A stretch of 10,284 nucleotides of DNA from an uncultured Peptococcaceae bacterium (GTDB lineage: Bacteria; Bacillota; Desulfitobacteriia; Desulfitobacteriales; Syntrophobotulaceae): NCBI GenBank assembly GCA_937892995.1, contig CALBJS010000204.1, forward strand, positions 1 through 10,284, in the 5' to 3' direction. Below the pieces are notes generated by a model. The model was not told where the DNA came from and ran no database searches. It saw nothing but the letters and a program-made list of their open reading frames with translations. The translations under genes were made by a program, and so were the position numbers. This document shows, piece by piece, positions 4,963 through 10,284 of the stretch (the stretch's first letter is position 1; each line of letters starts with the position of its first letter).

Positions 4963-7734
4963 TTGAAACCAGTATATAAAATTCTAATATTATTAATTGT
5001 AGGCATAGGAATTCTTTTAGGAATCAGCGGATTATACGAAGATTGGTTATGGTTTAAAGATCTTGGTTATGAAGCTTTATTTTGGACGCCAATATTAAGC
5101 AAACTTGTTATTCAGTTAATCAACGGCACCATACTTTTTCTCTTAATATCTGGGACACTATTATCTGGGCGACATGCCTTTACAACATTTTATAATGAAA
5201 GATTTCGGAAGAAAATTAGATTGGTAGAAGAAATTAATCGACCGGTTAATGCCATAAGTCCCCACAAAGCAACAATTTCACTTCTTTTAATCTCTGCAAT
5301 TATTAGCATCATGGTAAGTTTTATTGTTGGATTTACCGGGTGGCTTGATGTTTTATCTTTTATAAACTCATCTTCTTTTAATTTCTCAGATCCGCTTTTT
5401 AATAAAGATTTAAGTTTTTTTGTTTTTAAACTTCCTTTTTTACATACAATTTATAATGCTTTTTTCTCACCCGTAGTTATTTTGACTTTATTTACCACCT
5501 TTTTTTATGTTATTACCGGAGTGATAAGATTCTATTCCGTTAGAATTTGGAAAAAAGATGCTATTGTGATCAGTACAACAGCAAGGAAGCATATCGGAAT
5601 CCTCTTAACTATTCTCTTTGCATTAAAGGCCTTTGGCTATTATTTAGATATTTATCGGCTAGTGTATTCCCAAAAAGGTCATGTAGTCGGTGCGGGATAT
5701 AGTGACATCACTGCTACCTTGCCAGCCTTAAAAGTATTGATAGCTGTATGTATTCTTAGTTTTATTCTTTCTTTATTTGCTATTTTCACCAAAGAACCTC
5801 GTTTGATTACAACTCCGATTCCATTTTTGATTGTATTTTCTTTGATTTTCAACGGGGTAGTTCCTTCTCTAATCCAATCTCTAGTTGTAGTCCCTAACGA
5901 GTTGCAAAAAGAATCACCGTATATTGCTAATGAGATTAGATTAACAAGATTTGCCTATGGGCTGGACAAAATTGAAGAAAGGAATTATCCGGGTAATATC
6001 TCTCTTAGTGTCAAAAATTTACCTGGAGAAATCGAAACCCTCAACAATATTAGACTTAATGATCCACGTCCCATGATGCAGATCTACACCCAAAAACAAG
6101 GAATTCGCTCCTACTATAAATTTAATGATATCGATATTGACAGATATTTTATCAATGGAGAATACCGTCAAGTTATGATCTCTCCGCGAGAGATCTCAAT
6201 CGAAGATTTAGACACGAAAGCCCAGACTTTTATTAATACAAGGTTTAAATATACCCATGGTTTCGGATTAGTAGCCTCTTTAGCCAATGTGGTTACCACT
6301 AAAGGGCTTCCTGCTTTCGCTGTAAATAACATTCCCCCCCAAAGTGTTTTTCCAGAATTAAGTGTAACAGAACCACGAATATACTTTGGAGAACTAACTA
6401 AAGATTGGGTTGTAGTGAACACAAAATTTAAAGAATTTGATTATCCTCAGGGGAATGAAAATGCAGAAAATAGCTATAAAGGTAAAACAGGGATCGCTTT
6501 TACCCCTCTTAATAAATTGATGCTTTCTCTACATAGGGCAACCCCTAGTATCTACCTTGCCAGGGAGGTAACCCCAGAAAGCAAGATTCTTCTCTACCGT
6601 AATATAATCGAAAGAGTACAAAAATTAGCCCCATTCTTAAGATATGATGGTGATCCTTATACCGTTATCGATAATGGAAGAATTAAATGGATTATTGACG
6701 CCTATAGCACTGCGAATACCATACCCTACTCTAGCAAATACCCTAACCAGGATTTTAACTATATAAGGAACTCACTTAAGGTAGTTATCGATGCCTATGA
6801 CGGGACAGTGGACTTCTATATAGCTGATTATGAAGACCCTATTCTCCAGACTTTAATAAAGATTTTCCCAGGAGTCTTTAAAGATCTTTCCGAAATGCCT
6901 CATTCCTTAAAAACACACCTTCGCTATCCAAAAACTATGTTTAAAATTCAATGTGATATGCTTAGTACTTTCCATATGACCAATACAAAAGTTTTTTATA
7001 ATAAAGAAGACGCTTGGAGTATTGCTAAAGAACTTTACGGTTCAAGCACTCAAAATGTAGAGCCCTATTTCGTGATAATGAAACTTCCCGGGGATAACAC
7101 ACCGGAGTTTGTTCTTATTCAACCTTTCCCCCCTGCCTCTAGTCAAACTAACTCCCGTAACAACCTAATTGCCTGGCTTGCAGCAAGGATGGATGGCCAT
7201 AACTATGGAAAACTGGTCTTATTTAAACTTCCAAAAAATATTGAGATTGATGGTCCATTCCAAATAGAATCAAGAATAGATCAAGATCCTGATATTTCGC
7301 GTCAATTAGCACTCTGGAATCAGAAAGGTTCTAATGTTATAAGAGGAAACCTCTTAGTCCTTCCTATTAGTGGGAATTTCCTTTTTGTTGAGCCCGTGTA
7401 TCTCCAATCAACAACTAACGGAAGTATTCCCGAAATGAAAAGGGTAATAGTTGCCTTTGAAGATAAACTTATGATGTCTAATTCTTTAGAAGAGGCTTTA
7501 AAGGGAATATTCGGGAAGAACGCACCGGTCCTTACCGCTCCTCAAGAAGAACCTCTGGATGACCCTTTGGAACCAACTGAAAATGATCCCGCTTTAGAGA
7601 AACCTGATCTAAACCAAATATTAGAACAAATCAAGCATATACGGGAAATGCTTGATTCGCTAGAAAACCAGCTAACCAACCTGAATAATACTGATTTAGA
7701 GTTTAGTGCAGAAGAAAACTCTCTAGAAAAATAG
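4963..7734 (+). CDS. UPF0182 family large membrane protein (COG1615), function unknown
   Basis: A 923-residue protein with the family hallmarks: DWLWFKDLGYEALFW (27-41) after the first helix, and VVVPNELQKESPYIANEI followed by TRFAYGLD (about 308-335) at the head of the outer domain. Seven hydrophobic segments can be seen at about 5-24, 46-67, 104-127, 166-187, 209-229, 255-276 and 281-303. The remaining 600 residues are soluble, rich in beta-prone stretches, and probably face outside. The end is an acidic Pro/Glu/Asp linker (about 860-880) and a short coiled coil (about 884-910, ILEQIKHIREMLDSLENQL). The start is TTG at 4963 with AAAGGGAGGAG 8 bases upstream, a strong site. The length is typical of the family, which occurs in Clostridia, Actinobacteria and Cyanobacteria and has no established biochemical role that I know. 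It is the only plus-strand gene in the window, convergent with the next gene 26 bases away. Family membership is certain; function is not. Confidence 0.95.
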   Translation: MKPVYKILILLIVGIGILLGISGLYEDWLWFKDLGYEALFWTPILSKLVIQLINGTILFLLISGTLLSGRHAFTTFYNERFRKKIRLVEEINRPVNAISPHKATISLLLISAIISIMVSFIVGFTGWLDVLSFINSSSFNFSDPLFNKDLSFFVFKLPFLHTIYNAFFSPVVILTLFTTFFYVITGVIRFYSVRIWKKDAIVISTTARKHIGILLTILFALKAFGYYLDIYRLVYSQKGHVVGAGYSDITATLPALKVLIAVCILSFILSLFAIFTKEPRLITTPIPFLIVFSLIFNGVVPSLIQSLVVVPNELQKESPYIANEIRLTRFAYGLDKIEERNYPGNISLSVKNLPGEIETLNNIRLNDPRPMMQIYTQKQGIRSYYKFNDIDIDRYFINGEYRQVMISPREISIEDLDTKAQTFINTRFKYTHGFGLVASLANVVTTKGLPAFAVNNIPPQSVFPELSVTEPRIYFGELTKDWVVVNTKFKEFDYPQGNENAENSYKGKTGIAFTPLNKLMLSLHRATPSIYLAREVTPESKILLYRNIIERVQKLAPFLRYDGDPYTVIDNGRIKWIIDAYSTANTIPYSSKYPNQDFNYIRNSLKVVIDAYDGTVDFYIADYEDPILQTLIKIFPGVFKDLSEMPHSLKTHLRYPKTMFKIQCDMLSTFHMTNTKVFYNKEDAWSIAKELYGSSTQNVEPYFVIMKLPGDNTPEFVLIQPFPPASSQTNSRNNLIAWLAARMDGHNYGKLVLFKLPKNIEIDGPFQIESRIDQDPDISRQLALWNQKGSNVIRGNLLVLPISGNFLFVEPVYLQSTTNGSIPEMKRVIVAFEDKLMMSNSLEEALKGIFGKNAPVLTAPQEEPLDDPLEPTENDPALEKPDLNQILEQIKHIREMLDSLENQLTNLNNTDLEFSAEENSLEK

Positions 7735-7760
7735 ATAAAAATTTTACTAATAAAAATTAA

Positions 7761-8813
7761 TCAGATTGAACGCCAATAATACTTATTCAATTTTGGTAAT
7801 ATTTCTAAATACATTTTCCCTGTTGGCGATAAAACAATTGTGCTATTTGATGTTTTTTTAGAGATGCATTTGCCATCAGGATAGACAATATCGAGGCGTT
7901 CAGCACCTTGAAAAAACACTTTATGATCGGGGCTAATTATTACTTTATGATGATTAAGAGAAATATTACCCTCCCAAAGGATATCTTTTTTAGGTTGGTT
8001 ATTTGGTATTCCTACCGAGTAAAGGAGTATTTTTTGAAGAGAAGTCCCCTTTGTTTTGCCAATAAACAATAAATTGTCTTGACAGCCAAGAAGTTTATTA
8101 GCGGGGTTATCGGTAATCAAATCCCACTCCCTACCTTTTACAGAATAAATGCTTTTTTTGCTAGTCTCTACATAAACAGTCCCAAATTTATTAGATACGG
8201 ACATAGCTAGGATATGCTCTGTAGCCTTGTCAAGTCTATTAATGTTTTTCATTATATCAATAGTAATTAATCTCTTGTTTTGATCTTTATCGCTATATAA
8301 AATATACAAGTTATTAGTATAAGTAGATACTTCGATTGTTATTATTTCGTGAATAAACTGATTAAATAATCGATCTAATTTAGGGCTAAAGGTAAAATCT
8401 AAGTTTGAGGTAGGAGCTGTGGGAGCGGTATCAAAATTCAAAGAAAATAAAGAAGTAGTATAGTCGATATCAGAATTGTTTTTAACTAAATATACCATAC
8501 TGTTCCTATCCGGAAGCCATTTGTATCCTAAAATGGAATTTGGCCTTTGGTGTAAACTGGAAAAAACAATTTTGTTATTTGTTAAGTCTATTACGTTAAG
8601 TAAGTTTTCGGAAATATAAGCTAAATATCTATTATTAAAAGATAAGCTATGATTAGAGGCTCTACAAAGATCATCCTTTATCGAATAAGGTTTATCAATA
8701 CGAAAAGAAGGATTTAATAACTGCTCTGTTTGCCAATCAAGAATAAAAAAGATACCAATTTGTAATGCAATTGTAATTATACCTAAAAAGGCTACTACCT
8801 TTCCTCTCTTCAA
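7761..8813 (-). CDS. Membrane-anchored beta-propeller-like protein of unknown function
   Basis: I do not recognise a named family. The 350-residue product has a basic N-terminus (MKRGK), one membrane helix (about 7-25) acting as an uncleaved anchor, and an outward domain with repeated beta-strand patterns. Several segments resemble TolB/WD-type blades: LSFNNRYLAYISENLLNVID (57-76), YKWLPDRNSMVYLV (97-110), VIISPDHKVFFQGAERLDIV (291-310) and IVLSPTGKMYLEI (326-338). The SPD/SPTG turn followed by two strands is the TolB signature, so a six- or seven-bladed propeller is likely. No catalytic motif is visible. The start is TTG at 8813 with GTGAGGT 7 bases upstream. It begins 20 bases after the stop of the NAGPA-domain gene, so the two are very probably one operon. 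The propeller may bind a partner, a polysaccharide or the neighbouring enzyme; this is inference. Confidence 0.8.
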   Translation of the reverse strand: MKRGKVVAFLGIITIALQIGIFFILDWQTEQLLNPSFRIDKPYSIKDDLCRASNHSLSFNNRYLAYISENLLNVIDLTNNKIVFSSLHQRPNSILGYKWLPDRNSMVYLVKNNSDIDYTTSLFSLNFDTAPTAPTSNLDFTFSPKLDRLFNQFIHEIITIEVSTYTNNLYILYSDKDQNKRLITIDIMKNINRLDKATEHILAMSVSNKFGTVYVETSKKSIYSVKGREWDLITDNPANKLLGCQDNLLFIGKTKGTSLQKILLYSVGIPNNQPKKDILWEGNISLNHHKVIISPDHKVFFQGAERLDIVYPDGKCISKKTSNSTIVLSPTGKMYLEILPKLNKYYWRSI

Positions 8814-8833
8814 GACATCTACCTCACTACCCG

Positions 8834-9802
8834 CTATTTAAGATTATCCTTGGATAAAACTACAAAAGCTGTAGGAATATATCTTTCTCCATAAATATTC
8901 CATAGTTTGTTTAAGATTTGACCCTTGTAAACCATTTCGGTAGAAGAACCGCCATCAAGATTAGCGGCATTTTGGGCACCATATTCAATAAAAACATTCA
9001 TTAGATCTCTAAGAGTGGCTCCCATGCTCCATCCTGGCTGTCTTCCATCAATTACAGCAAGGATAACTGTGCCATCAGCTTTTTGACCGATTCCAGTTCT
9101 AGGAGCTAATCCCCAGCCACCGTCTCCTTTGATCTGAGGTTTCCCTTCTATTAATAGATTAGGGTGGAAAGTTACAGCACATTGAATTTTCTTAGAATCA
9201 ACTTCTTTGGCAGACATCGTTTCGAGGATGAGTTTTCCATCAATATCAAAACCGATTATATTCGTTGGGTCAGGTCCAATACTGTTATGAATCACAATAC
9301 TGTCTATTACTGTAATTCCGTCCGGAAAAGCACCATTACCTTGGGCATTGGGATCATAGAAGCCGCCAGCATTTATGCCGGCAATGGCATTGTTTTCTGT
9401 TACTAGTTCAGTTAATCTTTGGCCGGCGGTTCCTAATTCCCGAGAAACGGCAATTTTCACTTGTTGAGGATCGTTAATAAGCATTATCTTTCCCTTGAAA
9501 CTTCTTCCATTAATTTCTTCGACTCTAAGGCCGTTTACTTCATCAATTATAGCGTGCTCTTTACTTAGGATTACAGGTTCTACCGTAATTATTTCTTTAC
9601 TATATTCTTTAGCGAACCCAGCGATCTTTTCTTTAGACAAAAAGAATTCTGCAGCTTGAGGATGGCGAGATGTAAGTATTGTCTCCAAAGCAAAAAGTTT
9701 GAGAGAGTTAAACGGCCCATAAAAAACAACAAAAGGAGTTAATAACAAAAATAAGACAATATTAAATACTAGAAAATATAAAAATTTTTGTGCTCTTTTC
9801 AT
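8834..9802 (-). CDS. Phosphodiester glycosidase (NAGPA) domain protein, membrane-anchored
   Basis: A 322-residue protein with one N-terminal membrane helix (about 8-28, after MKRAQK) and an outward NAGPA domain, named after the mammalian enzyme that removes N-acetylglucosamine from phosphodiester-linked glycans. Visible motifs are GINAGGFYDP (142-151), PRTGIGQ (234-240), VIDGRQPGWSMGATL (250-264) and NLDGGSSTEM (281-290), the family's closing signature. Bacterial members are linked to exopolysaccharide and cell-wall glycans, with substrates mostly unknown. ATG at 9802 is preferred over ATG at 9808: the GAGG site in GACGAGGCA is 8 bases from the former but only 2 from the latter. The gene heads a probable two-gene operon with the propeller-like gene. 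Its leader of more than 100 AT-rich bases holds a TATAAT at 9953-9948 just after the upstream terminator, a possible -10 without a convincing -35. The domain call is firm and the reaction is inferred. Confidence 0.92.
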   Translation of the reverse strand: MKRAQKFLYFLVFNIVLFLLLTPFVVFYGPFNSLKLFALETILTSRHPQAAEFFLSKEKIAGFAKEYSKEIITVEPVILSKEHAIIDEVNGLRVEEINGRSFKGKIMLINDPQQVKIAVSRELGTAGQRLTELVTENNAIAGINAGGFYDPNAQGNGAFPDGITVIDSIVIHNSIGPDPTNIIGFDIDGKLILETMSAKEVDSKKIQCAVTFHPNLLIEGKPQIKGDGGWGLAPRTGIGQKADGTVILAVIDGRQPGWSMGATLRDLMNVFIEYGAQNAANLDGGSSTEMVYKGQILNKLWNIYGERYIPTAFVVLSKDNLK

Positions 9803-9947
9803 AAACATTGCCTCGTCGATTTAATATAAGGTCGCAGGTACTGAATTGCCTGACTAATAATGATTAAGTAATTAAATGTAAATTTTTATAAAGAATTATT
9901 AAAATAATAAAATAGAAACTGTACTACTTTTAATTACATTAAAATTC

Positions 9948-9953
9948 ATTATA
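9948..9953 (-). promoter_or_regulatory. Possible -10 box for the NAGPA/propeller operon
   Basis: A perfect TATAAT on the minus strand, 20 bases after the terminator hairpin and about 145 bases ahead of the NAGPA start. No good TTGACA lies 16-18 bases upstream, and in AT-rich DNA such hexamers arise by chance, so this is only a candidate. Confidence 0.25.
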
Positions 9954-9973
9954 CTACTAGTGACTTAAAAACG

Positions 9974-10002
9974 AAATAAGTGCTCATTGTGAACACTTAT
10001 TT
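9974..10002 (-). terminator. Rho-independent terminator after the right-edge gene
   Basis: The arms AAATAAGTGCTCA (9974-9986) and TGAACACTTATTT (9990-10002) pair over 13 positions with one mismatch around a three-base loop. On the minus strand the stem is followed by CGTTTTTAAG, a five-T run. It lies 36 bases after the stop of the partial gene at 10039 and separates it from the NAGPA gene. Confidence 0.75.
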
Positions 10003-10038
10003 TAAAATCTTTTAATTATTAATTTTAGGAGTAGTTAA

Positions 10039-10284
10039 TCATTTTACAGATGAATCGACATTATAAATAATTTTTGCTTCAGTATTCTGTGATATTCCAC
10101 CCTTTTCATTAGCTTTTATGAAAAGAATCATTTCATGTTGGCCCGAGATAGCACTTTTCCCTTGAGCATCTCCTAACGCCTCGATGTTCTCAAAGTCAAT
10201 TTTTGCTGTTGCACCTGGTTCTAGAATGGGTATTACCCCTTCTTTACTAAGTTTCCGAGTTTTGTCTTCTAGGGATGAGATTAT
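10039..10284 (-). CDS. C-terminal part of an unrecognised protein
   Basis: An open frame entering from the right edge: 81 codons and a TGA, with no start inside the window that needs to be the true one. The visible part reads IISSLEDKTRKLSKEG, then VIPILEPGATAKIDFENIEAL, a Gly/Ser/Gln-rich turn (GDAQGKSAISGQ), then two strand-like pieces (EMILFIKAN and AKIIYNVDSSVK). It looks like a small beta-rich domain, with the PGATAKID pattern seen in many secreted or adhesin-like proteins, but I cannot assign a family. Support for a real gene is the frame open to the edge, sensible composition and a good terminator 36 bases downstream on the same strand. Confidence 0.65.
   Translation of the reverse strand: MISSLEDKTRKLSKEGVIPILEPGATAKIDFENIEALGDAQGKSAISGQHEMILFIKANEKGGISQNTEAKIIYNVDSSVK

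Noticed and set aside
6177..6195. Inverted repeat GATCTCTC-CGC-GAGAGATC inside the UPF0182 gene
   Set aside because: An 8-bp stem within coding sequence, with no T run and no regulatory context. It may be chance.
7735..7760. Bidirectional terminator between the convergent UPF0182 and propeller-like genes
   Set aside because: Only a weak six-base A/T pairing (AATTTT with AAAATT) is present and it has no G-C pairs, so it is not enough to call.

Overview
The window is AT-rich bacterial DNA. It looks like a spore-forming member of the Bacillota, most probably a Clostridia-type anaerobe. The basis is strong AGGAGG-type ribosome binding sites, frequent TTG and GTG starts, a SpoVD-like PASTA penicillin-binding protein, a LysM protein with a spore-coat look, a UPF0182 membrane protein, and short intergenic hairpins followed by T runs. 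The genus cannot be named from the sequence alone. I see no phage, transposon, CRISPR, tRNA or rRNA, and no stretch over 300 bases without a gene.

Layout, left to right. All genes lie on the minus strand except one, so minus-strand transcription runs right to left. Positions 1-432 hold the N-terminal part of an M42-family metallo-aminopeptidase, running off the left edge. Its TTG start lies one base after the stop of a class B penicillin-binding protein (434-2464, SpoVD/FtsI type with one PASTA domain), so these two form an operon. A terminator-like hairpin (2538-2608) separates them from a rhomboid protease gene (2641-3240). A second hairpin (3276-3316) separates the rhomboid from a small LysM protein (3380-3775), which has a promoter-like sequence resembling the late-sporulation sigma-K class. 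Next comes thioredoxin reductase trxB (3869-4777), whose last codons and stop lie in a perfect 30-bp palindrome.

The divergent plus-strand gene (4963-7734) encodes a UPF0182 membrane protein of unknown function with seven predicted N-terminal membrane segments and a large outer domain. It converges on a minus-strand pair: a NAGPA-type phosphodiester glycosidase-domain protein (8834-9802) followed after about 30 bases by a membrane-anchored protein that reads like a beta-propeller (7761-8813). A clear minus-strand terminator (9974-10002) closes a last gene that enters from the right edge (partial, 10039-10284) and is not recognised.

The common theme is the cell envelope: peptidoglycan synthesis (PBP), a peptidoglycan or spore-coat binding protein (LysM), an intramembrane protease, a large membrane protein and an outward-facing glycosidase-domain protein. 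With SpoVD-like and LysM genes present, part of the region may serve the spore envelope. Nothing here is an obvious new defence or mobile system. The least understood parts are the UPF0182 protein, the propeller/NAGPA pair, and the regulatory DNA around the LysM gene.
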